Part shown: piece by piece, positions 36,983 to 45,660 of the stretch
How the letters are laid out: every line of letters starts with the position of its first letter
Position numbering within the stretch: the first letter of the stretch is position 1
NCBI GenBank assembly: GCA_002840055.1
Contig: PGZJ01000002.1
Location: 310,001-374,000, forward strand
Source: Gammaproteobacteria bacterium HGW-Gammaproteobacteria-11
GTDB lineage: Bacteria; Pseudomonadota; Gammaproteobacteria; Pseudomonadales; Pseudomonadaceae
Reading direction: 5' to 3'
Length of the DNA: 64,000 nucleotides
Notes under the pieces: generated by a model
The model's database searches: none
What the model saw: only the letters and a program-made list of their open reading frames with translations
What the model was told of the DNA's origin: nothing
Position numbers and translations under genes: made by a program

Positions 36983-38320
36983 CTATTCGCTCTGCTCGTC
37001 CTGCCATAGCTCGGCCACTGCCATGCCCCGCGCCTCGCGCATCGGCAACACAGCAACAATCGCCAGCACAAAGAGCAACAGACAGAATACGATGGCATCG
37101 GCCAACCCCAAACCCCATTGCATCAGGCCAAGGCCGACAATGCCGAACACCGCAGCCAGCTTGGAGGCCATGCCCCACAAGCCGAAAAATTCCGCTGCCT
37201 TGCCCTGGGGTGTAAGCACACCCACCAGCGCCCGCGTGGCTGACTGCGATGAGCCGAGACTGGCACCGGCCAGGACCCCAGCTACCAGGAAGACATATTG
37301 GGCCTGCCACTGCACGGCAAACCAGTCGCGCATCAACTCGGTCAGTGCCAGAGTTTGCCAGATCGCCAGAATGGCCAGCAGCCAGAGCCCCAGGGTAATC
37401 AGGTAGGTGGTGCGCGCGCCGATATGACTCTGCAACCAGCCGAAACCCACGGCACCCAGCGCCGCAGTGATCTGCACGGTGATAAACATCAGGACCCGTA
37501 CATCCTCGTCCCAGCCGATCACCTGTGCGCCGTAAATAAAGGAAAAGGCAATGATGATGTACACCCCGGCCATGGCGAAAAACACAGAGATCAGCAGGTA
37601 GCGCAAATCCTTGAAGCGATTGACCTCACGCCAGGTACGCTGCAGGCGGCCAAAACCAATGCTCAGCAAGCCCTGCCCGGCTGGCCTGATCCGCGCGCTG
37701 CCGCGCTCACGCAGCCAGACAAAGGTCGGAATCGCCGCCAGCAGGAAAAACAACCCGGCAAAGGGACCCACCCAGCGCACAGTGTCGTAGTTCTCCAGTG
37801 ACACCTCGCCGAGAAACACCAGCGCAAAGGCCGCCGCCACCAGCCCGCCGATATAGCCCAGTCCCCAGCCCAGACCGGAAATCCAGCCCAGCGCGCTGCG
37901 CGGCCCTAGGTCAGTCAGAAAGCTGGCAATAAAGCCTTCGCCAATGGCATAGGCAAAATTAGAGACAATGATCAGCAGCATGGCCAGCAGCACCCAGCCC
38001 GGCTCAACCACATAGAGTAAGGCTGTGGCCACGACGGTCAGCAGATAACTGGCAAACAGGAAGCGCTTGCGGCTGGCCGTAAAATCCATGATCGCGCCAC
38101 ACACCGGGTTGGCCAGCACCACCAGCAGATAACTGATGGCCAGAGCCCAACTCCAGAGCAGATTGCCGAGCCGATAGTCAGGGGCATCGCCCACTATCAC
38201 GCGGGTAAACAGGTCGCCGTAGATCACCGTGATAATCAGCAGGGTATAGCCCTGATTGGCAAAGTCGAACATCGCCCAACCGAAGATCTCGCGTTTCGCT
38301 GCCAGCCTGGTGGCGCCCAT
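36983..38320 (-). CDS. MFS transporter, UMF1/Atg22-like
   Basis: A 445-aa inner-membrane carrier with 12 helices. The start EIFGWAMFDFANQGYTLLI is typical of the UMF1 group related to yeast Atg22, an amino-acid exporter of the vacuole. The bacterial substrate is unknown. It ends the unit ABC transporter/GNAT/MFS on the minus strand; the GNAT stop is 13 bases before its start. Confidence 0.88.
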   Translation of the reverse strand: MGATRLAAKREIFGWAMFDFANQGYTLLIITVIYGDLFTRVIVGDAPDYRLGNLLWSWALAISYLLVVLANPVCGAIMDFTASRKRFLFASYLLTVVATALLYVVEPGWVLLAMLLIIVSNFAYAIGEGFIASFLTDLGPRSALGWISGLGWGLGYIGGLVAAAFALVFLGEVSLENYDTVRWVGPFAGLFFLLAAIPTFVWLRERGSARIRPAGQGLLSIGFGRLQRTWREVNRFKDLRYLLISVFFAMAGVYIIIAFSFIYGAQVIGWDEDVRVLMFITVQITAALGAVGFGWLQSHIGARTTYLITLGLWLLAILAIWQTLALTELMRDWFAVQWQAQYVFLVAGVLAGASLGSSQSATRALVGVLTPQGKAAEFFGLWGMASKLAAVFGIVGLGLMQWGLGLADAIVFCLLLFVLAIVAVLPMREARGMAVAELWQDEQSE

Positions 38321-38333
38321 GACCTGCCCCTGA

Positions 38334-38825
38334 TCAAACGGTGAGTTTTTTCTGCCAGAACAGTGCCCGACCCATCAGCGGATCCAGCTGATAACCGGCA
38401 AAGCCGAGCTTGGTGTAGGACTTGCGGGCCGGTGCATTGCCCTCCAATACCTCCAGAGTCAGCTTGCAGCAACCGCGCTCACGGGCAACCTGCTCGACCC
38501 TGGCCAACATGGCTTGACTGATGCCCTGGCCGCGATAATCAGCCAGCACCGTCACATCATGGATATTGACCAAGGGTTGAGCAACAAAGGTGGAAAAACC
38601 CATAAAGCAATTGACCAGCCCCACCGCCTGCTCACCGGCAAAGGCCAGCACACTGAAGGCATGTGGCAGCGCTGCCAGGCGCGGCACCAGGTTGTGCATG
38701 ACGGCCTCGGACAAGGGTTCAGCACCGCCCATAGGGTCACGGGCATAGTCATCCATCAGGGCGACTATCGCCTTGGCATGCCCAGGGTTGTGGTAATCGG
38801 CATCGATAACAGTGACTGGCAGCAC
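38334..38825 (-). CDS. GNAT family N-acetyltransferase
   Basis: A 163-aa GNAT enzyme. The acetyl-CoA binding motif is VLADYRGQGISQAML (about residues 92-106), and LEVLEGNAPARKSYTKLGF is the C-terminal half. The start is ambiguous: GTG 38825 has GAGG 8 bases upstream and is preferred to TTG 38843. The substrate is unknown. It lies just before the MFS gene and after the ABC permease on the same strand. Confidence 0.87.
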   Translation of the reverse strand: MLPVTVIDADYHNPGHAKAIVALMDDYARDPMGGAEPLSEAVMHNLVPRLAALPHAFSVLAFAGEQAVGLVNCFMGFSTFVAQPLVNIHDVTVLADYRGQGISQAMLARVEQVARERGCCKLTLEVLEGNAPARKSYTKLGFAGYQLDPLMGRALFWQKKLTV

Positions 38826-38862
38826 GCAATACACCTCAAGCAATGAAAATCCGGCTATTCGC

Positions 38863-39624
38863 TCAGGGCTTGATCCGATAGCCGGTACGGAATATCCACC
38901 AGACCATGGTCAGGCACAGGGCCAGAAACACCAGTGTCATGCCTACGCTGACGGCAATATGCACATCGGCCACACCGTAGAAACTCCAGCGAAAACCACT
39001 GATCAGATAGACCACCGGATTGAACAGACTGATGTTCTGCCAGAACGGCGGCAGCATGCTGATGGAATAGAAACTCCCGCCGAGAAAGGTCAGCGGCGTG
39101 ACGATCATCAAGGGAATGATCTGCAGCTTTTCAAAGCCATCGGCCCAGATGCCAATAATGAACCCGAACAGACTGAAGGTCACCGCCGTGAGCAGCAGAA
39201 ACCCGAGCATCCAGAACGGGTGCTGGACCTGATAGTCGACAAACAGCCGCGCTGTAAGCAACACCAGCAAGCCCAACAATACCGATTTGGTTGCCGCGGC
39301 ACCGACATAGCCGATAACAATCTCGGCCGGCGATACCGGGGCCGACAGCACCTCGTAAATGGTCCCGGTAAAGCGCGGCATATAGATGCCGAAGGACGCA
39401 TTGCTGATACTCTCGTTCAACAGCAACAGCATGATCAGGCCGGGAATGATAAAGGCGGCAAAGCCGATACCGTCAATCTCGGCCATGCGTGAACCGATGG
39501 CCGCGCCAAACACCACAAAGTACAACGAGGTGGAAATCACCGGCGATACCACACTCTGCAACAGGGTACGGCGCATGCGCGCCAGCTCGAAGGTGTAGAT
39601 GGCCCAGAGAGCGTAACCGTTCAT
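38863..39624 (-). CDS. yadH: ABC-2 type permease (YadH-like)
   Basis: A 253-aa permease with six membrane helices, the ABC-2 type used for export. [14 protein letters not shown] is the conserved cytoplasmic segment, and [18 protein letters not shown] lies near the family motif. It pairs with the ATPase gene upstream, whose stop overlaps its ATG (ATGA). The exported substrate is unknown in E. coli YadGH as well. Confidence 0.88.
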   Translation of the reverse strand: MNGYALWAIYTFELARMRRTLLQSVVSPVISTSLYFVVFGAAIGSRMAEIDGIGFAAFIIPGLIMLLLLNESISNASFGIYMPRFTGTIYEVLSAPVSPAEIVIGYVGAAATKSVLLGLLVLLTARLFVDYQVQHPFWMLGFLLLTAVTFSLFGFIIGIWADGFEKLQIIPLMIVTPLTFLGGSFYSISMLPPFWQNISLFNPVVYLISGFRWSFYGVADVHIAVSVGMTLVFLALCLTMVWWIFRTGYRIKP

Positions 39625-40586
39625 GCTGTCACCTGCTCAAGCTCGGCATCCGGCCTGGTGGGATCACCGCCATTGACCAGTTCAACAAAGATATCCTCCA
39701 GCGAGCTTTGGCTGGAATGCAGATCCTTGAAATCGATGCCCTCTGCGGCCAGCCCACGCAGCAGACCGGCAATGCCGCTCTGCTCTGACTGGGCATCAAA
39801 GGTATAGAGGAGGCAGTAGCCACTGTCGCTCAAGCTCAGATTGAAGTCGGCCAGGGCGGGCGGAATACTCGCCAGCGGCTGCTGTAGACTGATGCTCAAC
39901 TCCTTGGTCCCGAGCTTGCGCATCAGGCTCAATTTGTCTTCAACCAGAATGATCTCGCCCTGGCGGATCACCCCGATACGATCGGCCATTTCCTCCGCCT
40001 CTTCGATATAGTGCGTGGTAAGGATGATGGTCACGCCACTGTCGCGCAAACGCCGCACCATGTTCCACATATCCCGGCGCAGCTCGACATCGACACCGGC
40101 GGTGGGCTCATCAAGAAACAGAATCGCCGGTTCATGGGCCAGCGCCTTGGCGATCAATACCCGTCTTTTCATGCCACCGGACAGGTTCATGATGCGCTCA
40201 TCACGTTTGTCCCAGAGTGACAGATCGCGCAGTATGCGTTCCAGATGCGCAGCATCCGGCGCCTTGCCGAACAGCCCGCGACTCAAGCGCATGGTGGCCA
40301 GCACGCTATCAAACATGTTGTTGGTCAACTCCTGGGGCACCAGGCCAATCAGCTTGCGCGCGGCCCGGTAGTCACGCACCGTATCGTGGCCGCCCACCAG
40401 CACCCGCCCCTGACTGGCATTGACCAGGCCGCAGATGATGCTGATAAGGGTGGTTTTGCCGGCCCCGTTGGGGCCCAGCAAAGCAAGAATCTCACCCCGG
40501 TTGATACTCAAGTGGACGTTTTTAAGGGCCTGAAAACCCGATGCATAGGTTTTGCTCAGGCCTTCAACGCTGATAATCGGCTCCAC
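39621..40586 (-). CDS. yadG: ABC transporter ATP-binding protein (YadG-like)
   Basis: A 321-aa ATPase. Walker [10 protein letters not shown] (residues 38-46), signature [10 protein letters not shown], Walker [14 protein letters not shown] and switch histidine LTTHY are intact. The C-terminal 80 residues are the usual extension of DrrA/YadG proteins. The start is GTG at 40586 with GGGAGA upstream. It makes an exporter with the permease downstream. Confidence 0.9.
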   Translation of the reverse strand: MEPIISVEGLSKTYASGFQALKNVHLSINRGEILALLGPNGAGKTTLISIICGLVNASQGRVLVGGHDTVRDYRAARKLIGLVPQELTNNMFDSVLATMRLSRGLFGKAPDAAHLERILRDLSLWDKRDERIMNLSGGMKRRVLIAKALAHEPAILFLDEPTAGVDVELRRDMWNMVRRLRDSGVTIILTTHYIEEAEEMADRIGVIRQGEIILVEDKLSLMRKLGTKELSISLQQPLASIPPALADFNLSLSDSGYCLLYTFDAQSEQSGIAGLLRGLAAEGIDFKDLHSSQSSLEDIFVELVNGGDPTRPDAELEQVTA

Positions 40587-40726
40587 GGATTCTCCCGACC
40601 AGATCTAGAGGGGCGCCATCACAGTCTGCACTGAGCCCGGAGGCTGAGCGGCTAGCCGGATGACGCTGAGTACGAGCTGACTACCTTAGCATGTCGGCAC
40701 GGATCGCGCTGCCGCGCTCATGCCGA

Positions 40727-41266
40727 TCAGGGCTGGTTCAGTACCACCCTGGCTGGATCGTAGGCCTCGGTCGAACAGTTACCCATACGATGCAAGGTGA
40801 CCGTCGCCAATTGCACAATCAGCCCGGAGCCGAGAATGTTGTAGACCTCGAGCTGGCCATGGGGCGTCGGACGCTGTGGTTCACTGGCCATGTCTACAAA
40901 AGCATCAAAGACCCTGACTTCCTCACGATAATGCCGGGCGCGCTGATGGCAGGTGCCCGTCTCGGGCAGCTTGGCATAGTCGCGATCGATCAGATCCAGC
41001 TCAGTCAGATAAGCCGCCTTGCAAGCCGCTATCAGCGACAGGAAACGTGACTGTGCCTCGTCGCTCAGGGCGCCCTCATTGGCTTGCGCCTGGGTCTCGG
41101 CAAGAAAGGCATTAAGCGGATCGGCACAGGTCAGATGACTGGTGGTGTCTTCCGGTTCCGCCGACATGACTGATTGTGTGGTGGTCACGGGGGTGTCCTG
41201 AGCATCGCAGCCGCTGAGCAGTATCAGCGCGATAAAAGCAGCAGTAAGGGTGCATTCCTTGATCAT
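40727..41266 (-). CDS. Predicted lipoprotein of unknown function
   Basis: A 179-aa secreted protein with a lipobox LLSGC (Cys20) after a hydrophobic stretch, so it should be anchored in a membrane. Cysteines at about 47, 82, 105 and 164 could form two disulfides in the mature part. I recognise no domain. It stands alone between the ABC operon and the GST gene, in a 140-bp and a 103-bp spacer. Confidence 0.7.
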   Translation of the reverse strand: MIKECTLTAAFIALILLSGCDAQDTPVTTTQSVMSAEPEDTTSHLTCADPLNAFLAETQAQANEGALSDEAQSRFLSLIAACKAAYLTELDLIDRDYAKLPETGTCHQRARHYREEVRVFDAFVDMASEPQRPTPHGQLEVYNILGSGLIVQLATVTLHRMGNCSTEAYDPARVVLNQP

Positions 41267-41339
41267 GCGAGCCTGTCCTCTGGCAATATAAAGGGCATGC
41301 TAAACGGCCATTGCGCTAGGCGCCAAGGGCCGCCGATGA

Positions 41340-41360
41340 CCGGCAGCAGCAGGCTGCCGG
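41340..41360 (-). terminator. Hairpin after the GST gene
   Basis: CCGGCAGC (41340-41347) and GCTGCCGG (41353-41360) form an 8-bp GC-rich stem with a 5-base loop, 10 bases beyond the GST stop on the minus strand. No T-run. Confidence 0.4.
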
Positions 41361-41369
41361 CCGGCTGCT

Positions 41370-42305
41370 TCAGGCGCGCACGAGGCGAAAGCCAAAGCGT
41401 GGGAAATGCACCTGTAACTGGCCTGCGCGGGCATCCTCACGGGCGATGACGATCTCTTCGGCATCTTCATGGACCAGAGAACCCGTCACCGGATCGGTAC
41501 CGTAGTCCACGGCGCTGACGGTAACCGCCTGACCCTGACTCAAGCCCGATGGGCTGACAAAGTCGGTCGCCGGCATGGATTCCGGCGTACTGTCATGGGC
41601 AATGCGGATGGCTTCAGCGGCATCCAGCGCAGTAAAGGAGCCATGACCGATATCGGCCATACGCGCCATCCAGGCCTTGACGGCCGGGTAGCCATCCAGC
41701 GCCGACGCCACCGCGGCATTACCAGCGACAAACCAGAGCGGATGATAGTGGGCGAAGTCGGCAATACAGGCTTCATTGCCGAGCAGATAATCACCATCAC
41801 GCTGCAGCTGGGTTTCCAGTCGACTCATCAAAGCGGGCCACTGCGCCAGCGCCACCTCGGTTTCCAGTCGACTGGCCGTACCACCACTGAACAGCGCCTT
41901 GCGATCGGCCATAAAGCCTTTAATCATTGCTTCCGGTGCTCCGGCAAAACGGGCTGCCAAGCCGTGGGGCTGGAAGTTGATGGCTACCGCATGCTGGAAC
42001 AGCACCTGATCAGCAAACTGGGCCAGACCGCAGGCAGCCGCCTCACGCCCCTCGGGGAACAGCGCCGGGGTCGCTTTTTCACGTTCAAGACGACGGGCAA
42101 TCAAGGCGGTATCACAATAAATGTCAGCACCCACCTGCATCACCGGCGTGCGTCGATAGCCACCCGTGAGCGCGGTCAGGTCCGGTTTCGGCATGGCCGC
42201 CGGAATCATCACCGAATGCCAGGCCAGGCCCTTGAAACCCAGCATCAGTCGGGCCTTTTCGGCAAAGGGGGATTGCGGGTAATGGTGCAGAATCAGGTCA
42301 CTCAT
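41370..42305 (-). CDS. Glutathione S-transferase family protein with C-terminal extension
   Basis: A 311-aa protein. Residues 1-80 are a thioredoxin-like GST N-domain (LHHYPQSPFAEKARLMLGF, with Ser12-Pro13 in place of a Cys), and about 85-225 are the helical C-domain (DYLLGNEACIADFAHYHPLW). A further 80 residues, about 230-311, are rich in beta-strand residues (EEIVIAREDARAGQLQVHFPRFGF) and are not part of a usual GST. The enzyme's substrate is unknown. The extra domain resembles a small beta-barrel and occurs in some pseudomonad GSTs. Confidence 0.85.
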   Translation of the reverse strand: MSDLILHHYPQSPFAEKARLMLGFKGLAWHSVMIPAAMPKPDLTALTGGYRRTPVMQVGADIYCDTALIARRLEREKATPALFPEGREAAACGLAQFADQVLFQHAVAINFQPHGLAARFAGAPEAMIKGFMADRKALFSGGTASRLETEVALAQWPALMSRLETQLQRDGDYLLGNEACIADFAHYHPLWFVAGNAAVASALDGYPAVKAWMARMADIGHGSFTALDAAEAIRIAHDSTPESMPATDFVSPSGLSQGQAVTVSAVDYGTDPVTGSLVHEDAEEIVIAREDARAGQLQVHFPRFGFRLVRA

Positions 42306-42319
42306 GGGTCGGTCTCCAG

Positions 42320-42682
42320 TCAGGTTGAGGTCAGCTTAGTCGCTGCGTGCGGCCCTGCACAGTCATTCGCCGGGCGTGATAAGGCATCATTGAACTGACT
42401 GATCAGTCGCTCCTTGGCCTTTTTCGTCAGCGCCTTGATCGCCCGCTCCTGACGCAAGGCATCGCTATGATCGGCGCAGCGCTGTTGCCAGACCAGCGCC
42501 TGGGCCGGGCTGCGATTGAAAAAGCGCGCACCCAGGCCGCGCTGATGTTGCAACAGGCGACGCTGCGGGTCGGTACTGATCCCGGTGTACAGGTGGCCGT
42601 TCTCGGCCCGCACCATATACACCCACCACTGTTGCACCGGGGCGGGTAAAGACGGGCTGTGTTTGGATGAATCTGCGGGCAT
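42320..42682 (-). CDS. GIY-YIG nuclease-domain protein (YhbQ-like)
   Basis: A 120-aa member of the UPF0213 group. [20 protein letters not shown] (the GIY-YIG region) and [20 protein letters not shown] are conserved. A role in DNA repair is proposed for YhbQ. The start is uncertain: ATG 42682 ([10 protein letters not shown]) is chosen; ATG 42712 would overlap the divergent asparaginase-like gene. Confidence 0.85.
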   Translation of the reverse strand: MPADSSKHSPSLPAPVQQWWVYMVRAENGHLYTGISTDPQRRLLQHQRGLGARFFNRSPAQALVWQQRCADHSDALRQERAIKALTKKAKERLISQFNDALSRPANDCAGPHAATKLTST

Positions 42683-42710
42683 ACTGAGGACTGTTACCAG
42701 GGAGTCAGTC

Positions 42711-43193
42711 ATGTTTATACAGATATTTACCACCGGTGGCACCTTCGACAAGCTGTACTTCGATGCCCTGAGCGAATACCAGATCGGTGACCCCATTGTC
42801 GGCGAGCTGCTGCAACAGGGCCGGGTAAATGTTGCCTATGCGGTCGAATCACTGCTGAAAAAGGACAGTCTGGAGCTGACCGATGAAGACCGTGACCTGC
42901 TGCATAGCCGCATTGCCGCCTGTGCCCATGAGCATATTCTGATCATCCACGGCACCGATACCATGACCGTCACCGCCGCGGCCCTGGCCGACATTCCGGA
43001 CAAGGTCATCGTGCTGACCGGCGCCATGCAACCGGCACGTTTCCGCGACTCCGACGCCCTGTTCAACCTGGGCCTGGCCGTCGGCGCCCTGAACATCTGC
43101 CCACCCGGCGTCTGGATTGCCATGAGTGGTCAGGTGTTTGCTGCGGATGGGGTACGCAAGAACAGGATTGCTGGGGTGTTTGAGGCGCGCTGA
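42711..43193 (+). CDS. Asparaginase-like N-terminal domain protein
   Basis: A 160-aa protein equal to the N-terminal domain of type I/II asparaginases. The first catalytic threonine region is FTTGGTFDK (residues 6-14), and the second, [13 protein letters not shown], is intact. The C-terminal domain that completes the dimer interface in normal asparaginases is missing, and the ORF ends naturally. Proteins of this short type are found in pseudomonads; activity is unproven. ATG 42711 has AGGGAG upstream. The last codons form one arm of a large hairpin. Confidence 0.85.
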   Translation: MFIQIFTTGGTFDKLYFDALSEYQIGDPIVGELLQQGRVNVAYAVESLLKKDSLELTDEDRDLLHSRIAACAHEHILIIHGTDTMTVTAAALADIPDKVIVLTGAMQPARFRDSDALFNLGLAVGALNICPPGVWIAMSGQVFAADGVRKNRIAGVFEAR

Positions 43194-43216
43194 AGCGCGT
43201 TTCAAACACCCCAGCA
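43169..43216 (+). terminator. 22-bp-stem hairpin over the stop codon of the asparaginase-like gene
   Basis: Positions 43169-43190 (the last codons) pair with 43195-43216 over 22 bp, with only two G-U-type mismatches; the loop TGAA contains the stop codon. This is among the most stable structures in the window. No T-run follows; a heptamer-repeat arm does. Confidence 0.7.
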
Positions 43217-43344
43217 AGCGGCAAGCCTCAAGCTGCAAGATGAAAGTGCAAATAGAAAGTCCAGCGACATCTAATGCCAACAGTTGGCCCGCAGCGCATC
43301 TTTAAACTGCAAAACTTGAAGTTTAAAGCTTGCCGCTTGCCGCT
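43214..43344. repeat. Facing heptamer-repeat element between convergent asparaginase-like and tldD genes
   Basis: The left arm (43214-43245) has GCAAGCGGCAAGCCTCAAGC with further units. The right arm (43300-43344) has CTTGAAGTTTAAAGCTTGCC and a further CGCTTGC unit. The spacer is about 54 bases. Hairpins flank it on both sides. Confidence 0.75.
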
Positions 43345-43345
43345 G

Positions 43346-43374
43346 ACAGGCTGAGCGCTTCGCGCTCAGCCTGT
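43346..43374 (-). terminator. Perfect-stem hairpin at the 3' end of tldD
   Basis: ACAGGCTGAGCG (43346-43357) pairs with CGCTCAGCCTGT (43363-43374) over 12 bp with a 5-base CTTCG loop. The tldD stop codon lies in one arm. No T-run. Confidence 0.6.
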
Positions 43375-44808
43375 TCCCCCCACCGTAATCTGATCAATCT
43401 TCAGGGTCGGCTGACCGACGCCTACCGGCACTGACTGGCCGTCCTTGCCGCAGGTGCCTACGCCGCTGTCGAGTTGCAGATCGTGGCCGACCATGGAGAC
43501 GCGGTTCATGACTTCCGGACCGTTGCCGATCAGGGTCGCGCCTTTGACCGGGGCGGTGATCTTGCCGTCTTCGATCAGGTAGGCCTCGCTGGTGGAGAAG
43601 ACGAACTTGCCGCTGGTGATATCCACCTGACCGCCGCCAAGGTTGGCGCAGTAGATGCCTTTCTTGACCGAGCGGATAATCTCTTCCGGATCACTTTCCC
43701 CGGCCAGCATGTAGGTATTGGTCATGCGTGGCATGGGTAGATGGGCATAGGATTCACGACGGCCATTGCCGGTAGCGGGTACGCCCATCAGGCGGGCATT
43801 GTGCTTGTCCTGCATGTAGCCACGCAAAATGCCATTTTCGATCAGAGTGGTGCAGTTGGTCTGCTGACCCTCATCGTCCATGCTCAGTGAGCCACGGCGC
43901 CCCGGCAGGGTGCCGTCATCGACGATGGTACAGAGCGGTGATGCCACCTGCTCGCCGATCCGCCCACTATAGGCCGAGCTGCCCTTGCGATTGAAGTCAC
44001 CCTCAAGGCCATGGCCGACTGCCTCATGCAGTAGCACACCGGACCAACCCGGGCCCATGACCACCGGCATGCTGCCAGCGGGCGCCGCTACCGCCTCAAG
44101 ATTCACGGTGGCCTGGCGTACGGCCTCGCGGGCATAGCCCATAGCGCGCTCTTCGGCCTCAAAGAACAGGTAATCGGTGCGGCCACCACCACCAAAGCTG
44201 CCACGCTCGCGGCGGCCGTTATGCTCGATGATGACGCTGACATTCAGACGTACCAGCGGGCGAATGTCCCCCGCCCAGGTACCGTCACTGGCGGCGACCA
44301 GGATAGTGTCATGCACGCCGCCCAGGTTGACGCTGACCTGGGTAATACGCGGATCCAGGCTGCGGGTGTAGGCATCCAGGCGTTTCAGAAAGGCTACCTT
44401 GTGTTCCTGCGGCATAACATCCAGCGGGTTGTCGGCACGGTACAGGGCTGGCGCCGCGCCGCGCTCCCAGGCCTGCACACTGCCGGCCTGACCGGCGCGG
44501 GCAATCGAACGGGCGGCACCTGCCGCCTGAGCCAGGGCTGGCAGACGAATATCGTTGCTGTAGGCAAAACCGGTCTTCTCGCCAGACAGGGCACGCACAC
44601 CCACGCCCTGATCAACATTGAAGCTGCCCTCTTTGACAATGCCGTCCTCCAGCGACCAGCTTTCACTGATCTGATGCTGAAAATACAGGTCGGCGGCATC
44701 CACGCCCGGGGTCGACATCAGTTGGCCGAGAATACTGGCGACGCTGTCGGGGCTCAGTTCAGCCGGCAGCAACAGCTGGTCTTCTACGTGGGCAAGTGCG
44801 TGGGTCAT
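43366..44808 (-). CDS. tldD: Metalloprotease TldD
   Basis: A 480-aa subunit of the TldD/TldE (PmbA) protease, which degrades unfolded peptides and processes microcin B17 and CcdA in E. coli. The zinc motif [11 protein letters not shown] (near residue 265) is intact. Partner pmbA is not in this window. The start overlaps the nitrilase stop by 4 bases (ATGA), so it is the last gene of the rng-yhdP-nitrilase-tldD block. Confidence 0.96.
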   Translation of the reverse strand: MTHALAHVEDQLLLPAELSPDSVASILGQLMSTPGVDAADLYFQHQISESWSLEDGIVKEGSFNVDQGVGVRALSGEKTGFAYSNDIRLPALAQAAGAARSIARAGQAGSVQAWERGAAPALYRADNPLDVMPQEHKVAFLKRLDAYTRSLDPRITQVSVNLGGVHDTILVAASDGTWAGDIRPLVRLNVSVIIEHNGRRERGSFGGGGRTDYLFFEAEERAMGYAREAVRQATVNLEAVAAPAGSMPVVMGPGWSGVLLHEAVGHGLEGDFNRKGSSAYSGRIGEQVASPLCTIVDDGTLPGRRGSLSMDDEGQQTNCTTLIENGILRGYMQDKHNARLMGVPATGNGRRESYAHLPMPRMTNTYMLAGESDPEEIIRSVKKGIYCANLGGGQVDITSGKFVFSTSEAYLIEDGKITAPVKGATLIGNGPEVMNRVSMVGHDLQLDSGVGTCGKDGQSVPVGVGQPTLKIDQITVGGTG

Positions 44809-45659
44809 GATTCACTACTCCTGGCAGCCGGGACGAGGGTGTCGACCGGCGCAAAACGGCGGTGCTGGGCAACCGGCATGGCGCGGCGCACAGACTGGAT
44901 TTTCTCGGCGTTGATCACGCCACTGACGACGCCCGCTCCGAGCGGCAGACAGGCCTGAATCTCACCCCAGGGGTCGATCAGGCAACTGTGTCCAAAGGTC
45001 TCACGGCCATTGGCATGCTGCCCACCCTGATTGGCCGCCAGAATGTAACACTGGGTTTCGATAGCCCTGGCGCGCAACAGGACCTCCCAGTGCGCCGCCC
45101 CGGTGACGGCGGTAAAGGCCGAGGGTACGACAATCAGGTCGGCGCCAGCCCGGCTCAGGGCCAGAAAGAGTTCTGCAAAGCGCAGATCATAGCAGATGGT
45201 CAGGCCCACACGGCCTACCGGTGTGTCGATGTACACCACCTGATTGCCAAAGTCATAATCCTTGGACTCACGGTAACTGCGCTGATTGTCTGCAACCTCG
45301 ACATCAAACAGGTGCAGCTTGTCATAGCGCGCCACCTCAACACCTTGATCGTCCAACACCAGACAACAGGCCATGGCCTTGCCGTCAGCCTTACGTGGCA
45401 GAGGCAGGCTACCGCCAATCAACCAGATGCCATGCTGACGGGCCTGTTCGGCGAGAAAACGGCGGATCGGGCCTTGCTTGCTGAATTCCGCCTCGGCTAC
45501 CGACTGCATCTGTGGCTGGCCAAACAAGGCAAAGCATTCAGGCAACAGCACCAACCGGGCGCCCGATGCGGCAGCCTGGGCAATCAAGTCGGCGGCTTGT
45601 TTAAGATTGTTGGACAGATCCGGTCCGCTGATCATCTGAATCGCTGCAACCTGCTGCAT
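44805..45659 (-). CDS. Carbon-nitrogen hydrolase (Nit-type amidase)
   Basis: A 284-aa nitrilase-superfamily amidase. The triad is visible: Glu in [10 protein letters not shown], Lys in YDKLHLFD, Cys in [10 protein letters not shown]. Its place between yhdP and tldD and its length fit the Nit1/deaminated-glutathione amidase group that repairs this side product; omega-amidase is an alternative. ATG 45659 ([12 protein letters not shown]) is only 1 base from the yhdP stop. Confidence 0.9.
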   Translation of the reverse strand: MQQVAAIQMISGPDLSNNLKQAADLIAQAAASGARLVLLPECFALFGQPQMQSVAEAEFSKQGPIRRFLAEQARQHGIWLIGGSLPLPRKADGKAMACCLVLDDQGVEVARYDKLHLFDVEVADNQRSYRESKDYDFGNQVVYIDTPVGRVGLTICYDLRFAELFLALSRAGADLIVVPSAFTAVTGAAHWEVLLRARAIETQCYILAANQGGQHANGRETFGHSCLIDPWGEIQACLPLGAGVVSGVINAEKIQSVRRAMPVAQHRRFAPVDTLVPAARSSES

Positions 45660-45660
45660 C

